A stretch of 64,000 bases of DNA from Myroides sp. N17-2. Its GTDB lineage: Bacteria > Bacteroidota > Bacteroidia > Flavobacteriales > Flavobacteriaceae. The stretch's first letter is position 1. The number at the start of each line of letters is the position of its first letter. The notes under the pieces are model-generated. The model ran no database searches and was not told the DNA's origin. It saw only the letters and a list, made by a program, of their open reading frames with translations. Below are positions 26,169 to 36,208 of the stretch, piece by piece. The position numbers and the translations under genes were made by a program. Location: NCBI RefSeq assembly GCF_002286775.1, contig NZ_NSGJ01000019.1, positions 1 to 64,000 on the forward strand, given 5' to 3'.

Positions 26169-26195
26169 ATATTAACTAGACTAATAGATATTCTA

Positions 26196-27593
26196 TTAGT
26201 CGATATTACCAATCATCAACTTAGGATCAACCCATAAGTCAAAGTCTTCAGGAGTAACATACCCTAATCTTACGGCTTCCTCTTTAAGAGTGGTACCATT
26301 AGCATGTGCTGTTTGTGCTATTTCGGCCGCTTTATAGTATCCTATTTTTGTGTTTAAAGCAGTTACAAGCATTAAAGAGTTGTTTAATAATTCTTGGATG
26401 CGCTTATCATTAGCTTCAATCCCTTGAGCACAATGCTCATCAAACGAAATACACGCTTCGCCAATTAGCCTTGCTGATTGTAGGAAATTAGCTGCCATCA
26501 CAGGTTTAAATACATTTAACTCAAAGTGGCCTTGTGTTCCAGCAAAGGAAATAGTAGTGTCATTACCTAGTACTTGTGCAGCTACCATAGTAAGTGCCTC
26601 ACATTGTGTAGGGTTTACTTTACCTGGCATAATAGAAGAGCCTGGTTCATTAGCAGGAATAATCAACTCTCCAATACCAGAGCGAGGCCCTGAAGCTAGT
26701 AGACGGATATCATTTGCTATTTTATATAAAGAGACAGCAAGTTGCTTTAAAGCACCATGTGTTTCTACGATAGCATCGTGAGCAGCTAAAGCTTCGAATT
26801 TATTGGGTGCAGTTACGAAAGGCAACCCAGTAAACTTAGCAATGTATTCAGCTACTTTAACATCATAACCTTTAGGTGTGTTAAGCCCTGTACCAACAGC
26901 TGTTCCCCCTAAAGCTAGTTCAGCAAGATGAGGTAGCGTATTATTTAAAGCTTTAAGCCCATAGTCAAGTTGTGCAACGTATCCTGATATTTCTTGTCCT
27001 AATGTTAATGGCGTTGCATCCATAAGGTGTGTACGCCCTATTTTTACTACATCTTTTAGGTCTTTTGCTTTTTTATCTAAGGTGTTTCTTAAAGCTGTTA
27101 CACCTGGAATAGTATATTTAATTACTGCTTTATAAGCTGCAATGTGCATAGCCGTAGGATAGGTGTCATTAGACGATTGTGATTTATTAACATCATCATT
27201 CGCTTTTAGAACAGATTCGCCTTCACCTATTTGGTAGCCTGCTAATACCTGAGCGCGATTAGCGATTACTTCATTGACATTCATATTAGACTGTGTACCA
27301 GAACCTGTCTGCCAAATAACTAAAGGGAAGTGAGCATCTAGTTTACCTTCTAGTATCTCGTCACAAACTTTAGCGATATGATCTCTTTTTTCTGGAGCTA
27401 AAACATTCAAATCTGTATTTGTAAAAGCAGCAGCTTTTTTTAGATAAGCAAATGCTTCTATGATTTCATGTGGCATAGATGCCTCAGGACCTATTTTAAA
27501 GTTGTTTTTAGAGCGTTCTGTTTGAGCACCCCAGTATTTGTCTTGAGCAACTTTTACTTCTCCTATGGTGTCTTTTTCTATTCTATAGTTCAT
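26196..27593 (-). CDS. fumC: class II fumarate hydratase
   Basis: 465 residues, the usual length. The fumarase/aspartase signature is [15 protein letters not shown]. Other family blocks are [30 protein letters not shown] [19 protein letters not shown], and [13 protein letters not shown]. It interconverts fumarate and malate in the TCA cycle in the cytoplasm and needs no iron-sulfur cluster. Monocistronic, convergent with trpB. Confidence 0.97.
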   Translation of the reverse strand: MNYRIEKDTIGEVKVAQDKYWGAQTERSKNNFKIGPEASMPHEIIEAFAYLKKAAAFTNTDLNVLAPEKRDHIAKVCDEILEGKLDAHFPLVIWQTGSGTQSNMNVNEVIANRAQVLAGYQIGEGESVLKANDDVNKSQSSNDTYPTAMHIAAYKAVIKYTIPGVTALRNTLDKKAKDLKDVVKIGRTHLMDATPLTLGQEISGYVAQLDYGLKALNNTLPHLAELALGGTAVGTGLNTPKGYDVKVAEYIAKFTGLPFVTAPNKFEALAAHDAIVETHGALKQLAVSLYKIANDIRLLASGPRSGIGELIIPANEPGSSIMPGKVNPTQCEALTMVAAQVLGNDTTISFAGTQGHFELNVFKPVMAANFLQSARLIGEACISFDEHCAQGIEANDKRIQELLNNSLMLVTALNTKIGYYKAAEIAQTAHANGTTLKEEAVRLGYVTPEDFDLWVDPKLMIGNID

Positions 27594-27744
27594 ATGATGT
27601 TTATTTATAATGATTATAAGCTAAAGGTAGTGTAAATTATTTAGTTTGATTCTAAAGAAAGATTAAAAATTATATGCAACTAGGTAGAAAAGATAAAAGT
27701 GAGTATATTTACAGCGTATATACAAAAATTAATCCGGAGAAAAC

Positions 27745-27915
27745 ATGTTTGAATTTCAACAGTATTTAGGTTTCATCGTTGCCATGACAGTAATTACAAT
27801 GGCATTTTGGCTTTTAATATTCTTGGTTGGTTTCGCATCTTACTGGGCAGTAGGAGGAGCAAGAGAGTTATTAAAAGAGAAGAAAGCTAATAGACAGCAA
27901 TTAGAAGAGAACTAG
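27745..27915 (+). CDS. 56-residue single-pass membrane protein
   Basis: The frame ATG 27745 to TAG 27915 encodes a 56-residue protein starting MFEFQQYLGFIVAM with one long hydrophobic helix (about 8-36) and a charged C-terminal helix ARELLKEKKANRQQLEEN. A Shine-Dalgarno-like ccggag lies 8 bases upstream and a strong terminator 24 bp downstream, so it looks like a genuine small gene. It resembles small respiratory-complex accessory subunits in shape only. No family recognised. Confidence 0.65.
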   Translation: MFEFQQYLGFIVAMTVITMAFWLLIFLVGFASYWAVGGARELLKEKKANRQQLEEN

Positions 27916-27938
27916 ATCAAGTATTTGGTTTAAGAGAT

Positions 27939-27972
27939 AAAGAGTCATAATTGAGTATTATGACTCTTTTTT
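27939..27972 (+). terminator. terminator after the 56-residue gene
   Basis: aaagagtcata pairs with tatgactcttt around a short loop, then a T-run. Confidence 0.85.
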
Positions 27973-28442
27973 TTGGCTTATAATGAACTAAAGGCTCCCA
28001 ATATTTTGAGGACTCAACGTTAAAAGTTAGAGGCTAAGCAATTTATTTGAGACAAGAGCTCTTCAAGAGTGGGTCAAGAATTCTTCAGTAAAAAGAATTT
28101 ATAGTAGAACAATGTTGTGGTAATGTTGAAGAAGTATTGAAGAGGCTGTAATAAAAGATAAGGATTCAAAATGTTTACTTTAATCCAAAATTAGCGATTG
28201 AGTGGCATAAATGACTCAATCAGTCTTAATGATTCCTTTTAACATTGATTAGGAATCTTTTTTATGGTCTTAAGACTAAATAATTTTGCATGATTACTAG
28301 TAACAACAACATTTGAAAATACTTAGATTAGGGTGAGTTTGTAAGAGATAAAGATGATTATAATAAAAAAAGGGACTATCGTTAGATAATCCCTTGAACT
28401 AATAAGTAAATTTATAATAGTTTAGTTAGGTTGCTTTTTTGA
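27973..28442. other. intergenic region with small hairpins
   Basis: No credible gene. A hairpin gattgagt/actcaatc is at about 28195-28220, a terminator-like gattcc/ggaatc with T-run at about 28229-28263, and gggactatc/gataatccc near 28372-28393 just downstream of the receptor gene, where it may terminate the minus-strand transcript. Confidence 0.5.
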
Positions 28443-30917
28443 TTACATCATTTCCATTTCTCCACCTTGTTCTCCTTCACCACCAGATTTCTGTTTTTTA
28501 TTTCTATCTATTTTGGTTTGGTTAAATCTATATGTAAATGATAAGTTGATTTGTCTTCCTCTCCATTGCATTTCACTATGTGAGATAGATTCAGGTAAGT
28601 ATGTATCACTTTCTCTTTTACGAGAATCAAAAATATCACTTACGTTAAATGTAATAGTCGCTTTGTCTTTTAAAACGTCTTTACTTAAAGAAGTATTTGC
28701 AGACAAGTTCGCTTTTGATCTTCCTTGAGCTGTATCATAAGGAGCTCTGTACATTCCGTTTACTTGCCAGTCAATTTTATATGGTAAAGAGATCTTAGAA
28801 GTAATTCTAGTGAACCATGCATAGGTATTCTTATCAAAGTTCTCTGTCGTCTTAGTACCATCAAAATCAGTGAATGTATAATCTCCTTTCGTTTCTGATC
28901 TATAGAAGTTAAAGTTACCATTAAGTTTCCACCACTTGAATGGGCTATAGTTTAATGTAAAGTCAAAACCATATCTGTATTCTGTAGCTAAGTTAATAGG
29001 AGAACTAACAGTGATAGGTGTTCCATTAATACTTGTACCTGCTATTCTTTTTACGAATTGGAAGGTATCATCTGTTTTGTTTAAATATGCAGAAGCACTT
29101 AATGTAAATCCACTCCATCTCTTAAGGTATCCTAAGTCAAATGCATTAGTCTTAGCAGGATCTAGATTAGGATTACCCTGAAAGAAGTTAATATCACTTG
29201 TGTAATTAGAGAATGGGTTAAGGAAGTGCCCTCTAGGTCTCATAATACGTTTACTGTAACTAATACTAACGCTACTAGATTCGTCTAACTCATAGTTAAG
29301 GAATAAACTAGGGAAGAAATCATCATATTTCTTATTGTTGTAATCGTTACTAGCTAGCTGATTAACATCAATATTACTCTTCTCCCAACGCAAACCTACC
29401 ATATAGTTAAGTTTACTGGTTATCTTATCACCGTACTGTGCATAGAATGCATTTACTTGTTCTTTGTATTCTAATACATTAGATACTCTAGTATTAGTAA
29501 TCCATTGATGGTTATCTAAGTTAGATAAGCTAAAGTCGTTTCTAGTTGTTTTAAACGTTCCTAAATATCCAGCTTCTAAGTGTCCATTCTTACCTAGTGG
29601 TAAAGTATAATCTACTTTTACTAATCCGTTTTTGTACTTGTCATTATTAGTCGTTCTCTCATATCTCATCGCATTTGTACGGTCATTGATATCAGAGATA
29701 TTTGCTAAATCATTACTCTTATCTTCAGAGATAGTCGCCTCTACAGTTAATTTGTGATCATCTTTCTTGAATTTCTTTTCGAATGAAGTACTGTATTCAA
29801 CACTGTTGTAATCAGCTTTTCCTTTTTCTTGTCTATCTCTAGTATAGTCTAATACATTAGCAGCAGTGTAATATTGATAATCTACCGTATTATTAGATGA
29901 TCCATTAGATCTTCTTACAGTTACATTATTAGACCAAGTTAAAGAAGGTGTAAGGTAATAGTCTAGACCGAATGTACCATCATATCCTTGTCTATATCTA
30001 TTGTTGTCTTTATACTCGTTAATGTATTGGGTAGTTTCTCCGTCTTTTAGGTATTGGTTGTTATTCAATCCATATCCTTTAACTTTAGTATCTCTATATG
30101 ATAATGTAGTATAGAAGTTAAATTTCTCTCCTCTAATGTTTACATTTCCATTTAAGTTATAATTACGTGGATCACCCATAGTAGCGGTCACGTTACCATT
30201 GATTCCTTGAGATTTTCCTTTCTTCAGGATAATATTAATAATACCTGCTCCACCTTCAGCTTCATAACGAGCAGAAGGGTTAGTGATTACTTCTACTTTA
30301 TCGATAGATTCAGCAGATAAGATGCGCATAGCTTCTTGGATGTTATTTGCAAGACCTGTAGGTTTTCCATCGATAAGAACCTTTACATTCTCATTACCAC
30401 GTAAACTAACAGCACCTTCACTATCTACGGTAACAGAAGGTACATTATCTAATACATCTCCAGCTGTACCACCTTTAACGATCATATCTTGTCCTACGTT
30501 ATATACTTTTTTATCTAGTTTGATATCTACAGTAGATCGTTCAGCGATAACCATTACTTCATCTAGTACTTGATTATCATCCACAACTTTCTTAACACCT
30601 AAGTTAGTGTTACCAGTTACCTGAACTTTATGTATTTCAATTGTTTTAAAACCGAGAAATTCGATCTTAACATAGTATGATCCATTAGGTACTTCAAAAG
30701 AATAGTTTCCCTTCGCATCGGTCATACCTCCAGAAACAATATTAGCATTGTTCTCATTTTGTGCGAATACACTAGCGTATTCTAAAGGAAGGTTGGTAGT
30801 CGCTTCCACTACAGTACCTGATAAAGTACTTTTAGAAGAGTTCTGCGCTAATGCTGTTAACCCGATAAAAAGGGTAAACAGCATTAGGAGAACTTTTGTA
30901 GTTTTTAATCTTTTCAT
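28443..30917 (-). CDS. TonB-dependent outer membrane receptor-like beta-barrel protein
   Basis: 824 residues with a signal peptide (cleavage near ALAQ). An N-terminal carboxypeptidase-regulatory-like domain (about 30-115: SGTVVEATTNLPLEYASVF and GNYSFEVPNGSYYVKIEFLG) is followed by a plug-like region (MIVKGGTAGDVLDNVPSVTVDSEGAVSLRG, VLIDGKPTG, ITNPSARYEAEGGAGIINIIL). The rest is a large beta barrel of the OMP_b-brl_3 type with aromatic strand ends. The C-terminus is extended by an unusual KQKSGGEGEQGGEMEMM tail, so the last residue is not aromatic. The ligand is unknown and no TonB or lipoprotein partner is adjacent. Confidence 0.9.
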   Translation of the reverse strand: MKRLKTTKVLLMLFTLFIGLTALAQNSSKSTLSGTVVEATTNLPLEYASVFAQNENNANIVSGGMTDAKGNYSFEVPNGSYYVKIEFLGFKTIEIHKVQVTGNTNLGVKKVVDDNQVLDEVMVIAERSTVDIKLDKKVYNVGQDMIVKGGTAGDVLDNVPSVTVDSEGAVSLRGNENVKVLIDGKPTGLANNIQEAMRILSAESIDKVEVITNPSARYEAEGGAGIINIILKKGKSQGINGNVTATMGDPRNYNLNGNVNIRGEKFNFYTTLSYRDTKVKGYGLNNNQYLKDGETTQYINEYKDNNRYRQGYDGTFGLDYYLTPSLTWSNNVTVRRSNGSSNNTVDYQYYTAANVLDYTRDRQEKGKADYNSVEYSTSFEKKFKKDDHKLTVEATISEDKSNDLANISDINDRTNAMRYERTTNNDKYKNGLVKVDYTLPLGKNGHLEAGYLGTFKTTRNDFSLSNLDNHQWITNTRVSNVLEYKEQVNAFYAQYGDKITSKLNYMVGLRWEKSNIDVNQLASNDYNNKKYDDFFPSLFLNYELDESSSVSISYSKRIMRPRGHFLNPFSNYTSDINFFQGNPNLDPAKTNAFDLGYLKRWSGFTLSASAYLNKTDDTFQFVKRIAGTSINGTPITVSSPINLATEYRYGFDFTLNYSPFKWWKLNGNFNFYRSETKGDYTFTDFDGTKTTENFDKNTYAWFTRITSKISLPYKIDWQVNGMYRAPYDTAQGRSKANLSANTSLSKDVLKDKATITFNVSDIFDSRKRESDTYLPESISHSEMQWRGRQINLSFTYRFNQTKIDRNKKQKSGGEGEQGGEMEMM

Positions 30918-31002
30918 TATAGTCTCGTTAGTTTATACTTCTTAGACTATAATTTGTGGTGAAGGTTTAAAAAACCAATAGTTAATAAATTGTTAATTAA
31001 AT

Positions 31003-31344
31003 CTACAAGATTTCGTGTATTTTTTCTGTAGGTCTTGCGATAACAGCTTTTCCGCCATTAACAACAATAGGTCTTTCGATTAGCTTTGGATTTAATACCA
31101 TAGCTTCGATAATCTCTTCATCACTCAATGTATTACTTCCAAAAGTATCTTTCCAAAATGCATCTTTTGTACGAACTAAATCGATTGGATTGTAATTGAG
31201 TTTGTTTAGTATTGTTTTTACATCTGTTTCAGTAAGGTCGGCATCCAAATATTTTATAATTTTGTAAGCTACACCTTGCTCTTCCATGAAAGCAATACTT
31301 TCGCGTGATTTGCTGCAACGCGGATTGTGATAAATTGTGATCAT
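31003..31344 (-). CDS. ArsC-family reductase
   Basis: 113 residues. It has the glutaredoxin-dependent ArsC/YffB fold with the nucleophile Cys10 in YHNPRCSKSRE and the C-terminal block NPKLIERPIVVNGGKAVIARPTEK, where the Arg before Pro is the conserved one. It has the arsenate-reductase type motif, but no ars operon is near, so the physiological substrate may be a different oxidant or thiol. A minus-strand -7 box TATATTTG (31370-31363) precedes it. The symbol is left empty because arsC and the YffB/Spx-like branch cannot be separated with certainty. Confidence 0.85.
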   Translation of the reverse strand: MITIYHNPRCSKSRESIAFMEEQGVAYKIIKYLDADLTETDVKTILNKLNYNPIDLVRTKDAFWKDTFGSNTLSDEEIIEAMVLNPKLIERPIVVNGGKAVIARPTEKIHEIL

Positions 31345-31386
31345 AAATAAGGAATTTTATACCAAATATAGTACAAATTTTGAAAT

Positions 31387-32292
31387 ATGGGAATTATTGA
31401 ACAGTTATTGAGAATAAATAAAAAACAGAAACTATGGTATTATTTACCTTTTTCATTGTTTTTTTTAGGAATTATGTTCCTGAATTGGATTTCTTTGAAG
31501 TATTCATCGGTATCTACTAATGAAATCATAAAAATTAACATTCAAAAATATGGTAAAAATATTAATTTTTTGATAACTATTGGACCATTAGTTTTTATGT
31601 TGATATTTTTGATTGTTTGGGTGTTATTTGTCCATAAGCAAAGTTTGTTAAGCCTTACTACATCTAGGACGAAGGTGGATTGGAGGCGTTTTATATTTTC
31701 TTTCACATTGTGGAGTTTTATCATTATTGGCTTCTTTATCTATGGATATATCGTTAGTCCTGAGGATTATGTCTTTTCATTTAAACTAGGTCCTTTTGTT
31801 GTTTTTCTACTATTTGCGATCATATTAATCCCTTTACAAACTAGTTTTGAAGAGTACTTTATGCGTGGATATCTGATGCAAGGAATTGGACTTGCTACTC
31901 GAAGTAGAGCTGTAGCTTTATTCTCTACCTCTATTATTTTTGGATTAATGCACTTAGCAAATCCAGAAGTTGAGAAAATAGGAGCAAGTATAATGATCTA
32001 TTATATAGGTACAGGTTTGTTCTTAGGTATTATAACTTTAATGGATGATGGTTTAGAATTAGCCCTAGGATTTCATGCCGCAAATAACTTGATTGGTGTA
32101 TTATTAGTTACTTCTGATTGGACAGCGTTTCAGACGAACTCACTATTTACTAACATTAATTCAGAAAGTGTTATTTCTCCTTGGGAATACATTATCCAAG
32201 TGGGAATAGTATTGCCTATCGTGATCATTATCTTCTCTAAGAAGTATGGGTGGAAGAATTGGAAGCATCAGTTATTTGGTAAAGTAGTCTAA
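31387..32292 (+). CDS. CPBP-family intramembrane metalloprotease
   Basis: 301 residues with about seven or eight transmembrane helices. The CPBP (CAAX protease and bacteriocin-processing) motifs are present: motif 1 SFEEYFMRGYLMQ (EExxxR, near 157), motif 2 FGLMHLANPE (FxxxH, near 185) and motif 3 GFHAANN (HxxxN/D, near 235). All catalytic residues are intact. Members cleave prenylated or hydrophobic peptides in the inner membrane. The substrate is unknown. It is 12 bp upstream of menE. Confidence 0.88.
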   Translation: MGIIEQLLRINKKQKLWYYLPFSLFFLGIMFLNWISLKYSSVSTNEIIKINIQKYGKNINFLITIGPLVFMLIFLIVWVLFVHKQSLLSLTTSRTKVDWRRFIFSFTLWSFIIIGFFIYGYIVSPEDYVFSFKLGPFVVFLLFAIILIPLQTSFEEYFMRGYLMQGIGLATRSRAVALFSTSIIFGLMHLANPEVEKIGASIMIYYIGTGLFLGIITLMDDGLELALGFHAANNLIGVLLVTSDWTAFQTNSLFTNINSESVISPWEYIIQVGIVLPIVIIIFSKKYGWKNWKHQLFGKVV

Positions 32293-32303
32293 TAAATAGT
32301 ATT

Positions 32304-33335
32304 ATGGAATTAAATTATATACACCCTAATTTTGAACTTAATGGAGAGCGATATTCTATTGAGGAGTTGATAGAACTGTCTAATGTTTGGGTAAATGGAA
32401 CAGAAGAATACTTAATAGATTTAGGTAACCTTATTATACAATGGTTTAATACTGATGATTATGTTAGCTTGACAACCTCTGGTACTACAGGATCTCCTAA
32501 GGTTATTCAGCTAAAGAAAGAGGCGATGGTGTACTCTGCTAAAGCGACTGGTACATTCTTTGATATTAAGTCTTCTAGTAATGCTCTGCTGTGTATGTCT
32601 ACTAAATATGTAGGCGGTAAGCTTATGTTTATCAGAGCACTTATACTAGGGTGGAAGCTTGATGTAAAAGAACCAACTGCTAGACCATTATTAGGAAGTA
32701 CGAAAGTATATGACTTTGTAGCGATGGTGCCTATGCAGGTGGAGAATTCATTAGTTGAATTAGCTTATGTGAAGAAGCTTATCATTGGCGGTGCTAAGGT
32801 AAATAAGCGTTTAGTTGAGAAGTTACAGCTATTAGATACTAAGGTTTATGAAACCTATGGAATGACGGAAACGATTACGCATATCGCAGCGAAGTTAGTG
32901 GGTACGGACATTTTCTCGGTGTTGCCACATGCTAATGTAAGTATGGATGCTAGAGAATGTCTAGTTATATCTGCTCCTACAGTTAATCCGGACTTAGTAG
33001 TGACTAACGATCTAGTCGAAATTATTAGTAATAAAGAGTTTAAGTGGAGAGGAAGAGTCGATAATGTTATTAATAGTGGAGGAGTAAAACTTTTTCCAGA
33101 GCAAATAGAAGAAAAGTTGGCAAAGAGAATTCCTTATCGTTTCTTTGTAGCGAGTAAGGAAGATGACTATCTTGGTAATAAGTTGGTTTTAGTTATTGAA
33201 AGTGAGGAGTATACATTAGATGGAGATGTTTTTGAAGACTTGAGTAAATATGAAAAACCAAGAGAAATACAGTTCAAAAGTAAGTTTGTAGAGACTGAAA
33301 CTGGCAAAATAATTAGAAGGAAAAATATTCAATAA
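32304..33335 (+). CDS. menE: AMP-forming acyl-CoA ligase, probable O-succinylbenzoate-CoA ligase
   Basis: 343 residues, a short ANL enzyme as is usual for Bacteroidota MenE. P-loop TTSGTTGSPKVIQLKK near 55-70, A5 motif KVYETYGMTETITHIA near 180, the hinge region WRGRVDNVINSGGVKLFPEQIE near 250, and the C-terminal catalytic Lys in VETETGKIIRRK. It activates O-succinylbenzoate for menaquinone synthesis. No other men gene lies here, so the symbol rests on length and motifs. It is in an apparent operon with the CPBP protease and the glutaminase. Confidence 0.75.
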   Translation: MELNYIHPNFELNGERYSIEELIELSNVWVNGTEEYLIDLGNLIIQWFNTDDYVSLTTSGTTGSPKVIQLKKEAMVYSAKATGTFFDIKSSSNALLCMSTKYVGGKLMFIRALILGWKLDVKEPTARPLLGSTKVYDFVAMVPMQVENSLVELAYVKKLIIGGAKVNKRLVEKLQLLDTKVYETYGMTETITHIAAKLVGTDIFSVLPHANVSMDARECLVISAPTVNPDLVVTNDLVEIISNKEFKWRGRVDNVINSGGVKLFPEQIEEKLAKRIPYRFFVASKEDDYLGNKLVLVIESEEYTLDGDVFEDLSKYEKPREIQFKSKFVETETGKIIRRKNIQ

Positions 33336-33349
33336 ATTAGATTAATAAC

Positions 33350-34375
33350 ATGAAGAAGAATAGTGTAAGTAACATTATCCTAAGTTGGGTTGTAGCATGT
33401 TTAGTTTCTTTTGGAGGAACGGCTTATGCTAAGAAGATAATTAGAAGTGGAGATAACACTAATCTAATTACGAGTGAAATGTTAGAACGTATTTTAGAGA
33501 AAAATAGAATACATGTGAGTGAGGGTAAGGTGGCAGATTACATACCTGAACTTAGTAAGGTTAATGCAGAAGCTATTGCTTTTTCTGTTGTTAAGCAGAA
33601 TGGAGAAGTTGTTAATGTAGGGGATGTATCTCAGAAATTCACTATTCAGAGTATTTCTAAGATTATAGCATTAATGGTAGCTGTAGAAGAATTAGGGGAG
33701 AAAGAAGTATTCTCTAAAGCTGGATATTATGGAACAGATAAGCCTTTTAACCATTATGCTAACCTTGAGACTAGAGGTAAACCTTTAAATCCTTTAATGA
33801 ACGCAGGGGCTATCTTAACTACTGCATTATTAGGAGGAGAGGAAGATGAAGCGTTCCAAAAGATATTGTCTATGGTGCGTTATATTACAAAGAACGAAAC
33901 TATCGGATATAGTCATTCAGTCTATATGTCTGAAAGAGAAACAGGACATAGAAACAGAGGGATATTCCATTTATTAAAGAACAATGGTTTAATAGAAGGA
34001 GAAGAGAATAGATTAGATAACTATTTTAAACAATGTTCTATTGAAATTACAGCAACAGATTTAGCGAAGATAGGTTACTTCTTTGCTAATCAATGTACTC
34101 GTTTTGATGGAGATACAAAGTATAAAAATTCAGAAATGTCTAAATTAGTACAATCTCAGATGCTTATCGCAGGGATGTATGAGTTTAGTGGTGAGTATGC
34201 ACGTACTGTAGGATTACCTAGTAAATCTGGAGTAGGAGGAGGTATTGTTGTCTCTGTGCCTAATAAGATAGGAATAGGAACGTACAGCCCAGGATTAGAT
34301 GCTCAAGGTAACTCAGTAGTGGGATATCATATGATATTAGATCTAGTAAACGAACTACATTTAAGTTTATTCTAA
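33350..34375 (+). CDS. glsA: glutaminase A with a signal peptide
   Basis: 341 residues. The beta-lactamase-fold glutaminase motifs are FTIQSISKI (Ser-x-x-Lys), NPLMNAGAI, ETGHRNR, SIEITATDLA and SKSGVGGGIVVSVP. The enzyme hydrolyses glutamine to glutamate and ammonia. Most GlsA proteins are cytoplasmic, but this one begins with a convincing signal peptide (hydrophobic residues 8-26, cleavage after TAYA), so it is probably periplasmic. It starts 15 bp after menE. A bidirectional terminator follows. Confidence 0.92.
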   Translation: MKKNSVSNIILSWVVACLVSFGGTAYAKKIIRSGDNTNLITSEMLERILEKNRIHVSEGKVADYIPELSKVNAEAIAFSVVKQNGEVVNVGDVSQKFTIQSISKIIALMVAVEELGEKEVFSKAGYYGTDKPFNHYANLETRGKPLNPLMNAGAILTTALLGGEEDEAFQKILSMVRYITKNETIGYSHSVYMSERETGHRNRGIFHLLKNNGLIEGEENRLDNYFKQCSIEITATDLAKIGYFFANQCTRFDGDTKYKNSEMSKLVQSQMLIAGMYEFSGEYARTVGLPSKSGVGGGIVVSVPNKIGIGTYSPGLDAQGNSVVGYHMILDLVNELHLSLF

Positions 34376-34394
34376 TCAAATCAATAAAGCTTAT

Positions 34395-34432
34395 AAAAAA
34401 AGCCAACTGAATTAATTCAGTTGGCTTTTTTA
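34395..34432. terminator. bidirectional terminator between glsA and ndk
   Basis: A long perfect stem centred on gaattaattc with aaaagccaact and agttggctttt arms, A-run and T-run on either side. Confidence 0.9.
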
Positions 34433-34480
34433 TTAGGTTAAAATCTACATTAAATGTAGATCATATCTATGCGCTAATTC

Positions 34481-34900
34481 TTAGAATTGCTCTCTTCCTG
34501 AGAAGTGGAAAGCAGACTCGATAGCAGCGTTCTCGTCGCTGTCAGATCCGTGTACTGCGTTTTCACCGATAGATTTAGCATATCTTTTACGGATAGTACC
34601 TTCAGCAGCATCAGCTGGGTTAGTAGCTCCGATTAATGTTCTGAAATCTTCTACAGCGTTATCTTTTTCTAAGATAGCTGCTACGATTGGTCCTCTAGAC
34701 ATGAATTCAACTAATTCTCCGTAGAAAGGTCTTTCACTGTGTACTTCGTAGAATTTTTGTGCATCTCTTACAGTTAATTGAGTTAACTTCATTGATACGA
34801 TTTTAAATCCAGCTTCAGTGATCATGTTGATGATTCCACCGATGTTACCTGCCTCAACAGCATCAGGCTTGATCATTGTAAAAGTTCTGTTCGTTGCCAT
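34481..34900 (-). CDS. ndk: nucleoside-diphosphate kinase
   Basis: 139 residues, the standard length. The phosphorylated His is His117 in NAVHGSDS. Nucleotide-binding blocks are [25 protein letters not shown] and TIRKRYA. It transfers the gamma phosphate between nucleoside di- and triphosphates. A minus-strand -7 box TATTTTTG (34930-34923) lies about 22 bp upstream of the ATG. Monocistronic. Confidence 0.97.
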   Translation of the reverse strand: MATNRTFTMIKPDAVEAGNIGGIINMITEAGFKIVSMKLTQLTVRDAQKFYEVHSERPFYGELVEFMSRGPIVAAILEKDNAVEDFRTLIGATNPADAAEGTIRKRYAKSIGENAVHGSDSDENAAIESAFHFSGREQF

Positions 34901-35002
34901 TATTCTTAAATTTAATTTGTTGCAAAAATAGTCTTTTAACCGTTATAAAAATGATATAATAAACAAAATTTATAAGGTTTCTATACTTTCTTTTAAATAT
35001 GT

Positions 35003-36199
35003 TTACTTAATGATAGGTATATCTAGTAATCTTTGTGCTAGTTCTATCATTTCAGGTGTACCTGTATGTTTCTTAGGTTCATCTGATAACTTCACCACAT
35101 CTGTCCAATATCCTCCTTCAGGAAGAGCCTGAGACATCTTAATCACGATATTCATAGCTTCTAACCCGACATCATTAGTAAAGTCTGTACCAATACCAAA
35201 TGACATCCCTATACGCCCTTTACAGTGCTTAGCAATGCGCTCCACCTTATCAGGATTTAATCCATCTGAGAAGATTATTGTCTTCTGAGTAGGGTCAATG
35301 TTTAATGACTTATAATGAGCGATAACTTGATCTGCGAAGTCTAGAGGATCTCCACTATCGTGTCTTACTCCATCAAATAACTTAGCGAACTTCTTGTCAA
35401 ATTGTTCAAAGAATACTTTGCTAGTATAGGTGTCAGTTAATGCGATACCAAGATCACCTCTGTAAGTATCTACCCAATGTTCTAATCCCATTGAGTTCGC
35501 CATTTTGAAACCATACTTAGCTGCGTGAAACATAAACCATTCGTGTGCATGTGTACCGATAGGTTTAGTATTATACTTCATCGCTAAGTGTACATTACTT
35601 GTTCCAATAAAGCTACCGTCACCATGCTTTTTTAAAGTGTCTACTACTAACTGATGTACAGCATATGAGTGTCTTCTTCTAGTCCCAAACTCAGCTATCG
35701 TAATACCTAATTCTTTATATTTTTCTATCTTCTTTTGCGTATTAGCGATGACTGCTTCAGATGAGTCTCTTTCTGATTTAGTCATCTTGTAATATAGCTC
35801 ACAGATAATAGACATTAATGGTACTTCCCATAATATAGTTCTATACCAATATCCCTTAATATGCACCTCTAAGTCAGGACCATCTTGTGATATCTCTATT
35901 TCTGAAGGATCATAGTGATATCCTTGTAGAAAATCTAAATATGTTGGATCTAAGTATGGACACGTATTCTCTAAGAATAGTTTCTCTGCCTTAGTTAATT
36001 TTAGTTTAGCCATCTCATCTACAGCAGCGCGTAGTGCTTCTGCAAATCCTGGGGGATATTGATGCTTTCCTCTATTGATGAAAATATAAGAAGCCTTTGC
36101 GTAAGGGAATTGTTTAATAGCAGCGTACTGCATCGTAAACTTATAGAAATCATTATCTAAGATAGATACGATTACTTGGTTAGTGTTCATTGTTTCCAT
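35003..36199 (-). CDS. pncB: nicotinate phosphoribosyltransferase
   Basis: 398 residues, full length. The family blocks FGTRRRHSYAVHQLVVD, GTSNVHLAMKYNTKPIGTHAHEW (the His that is autophosphorylated lies in PIGTHAHEW) and VRHDSGDPLDFAD are all present. It makes nicotinate mononucleotide from nicotinate and PRPP in NAD salvage. It is the last gene of a three-gene unit with the DUF2971 protein and an ABC exporter (9 bp gap). Confidence 0.96.
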   Translation of the reverse strand: METMNTNQVIVSILDNDFYKFTMQYAAIKQFPYAKASYIFINRGKHQYPPGFAEALRAAVDEMAKLKLTKAEKLFLENTCPYLDPTYLDFLQGYHYDPSEIEISQDGPDLEVHIKGYWYRTILWEVPLMSIICELYYKMTKSERDSSEAVIANTQKKIEKYKELGITIAEFGTRRRHSYAVHQLVVDTLKKHGDGSFIGTSNVHLAMKYNTKPIGTHAHEWFMFHAAKYGFKMANSMGLEHWVDTYRGDLGIALTDTYTSKVFFEQFDKKFAKLFDGVRHDSGDPLDFADQVIAHYKSLNIDPTQKTIIFSDGLNPDKVERIAKHCKGRIGMSFGIGTDFTNDVGLEAMNIVIKMSQALPEGGYWTDVVKLSDEPKKHTGTPEMIELAQRLLDIPIIK

Positions 36200-36208
36200 A
36201 GTTCTTTT

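Noticed and set aside
31003..31344. Part of an arsenic-resistance operon
   Set aside because: No arsR, arsB/acr3 or related gene is adjacent; the reductase stands alone.
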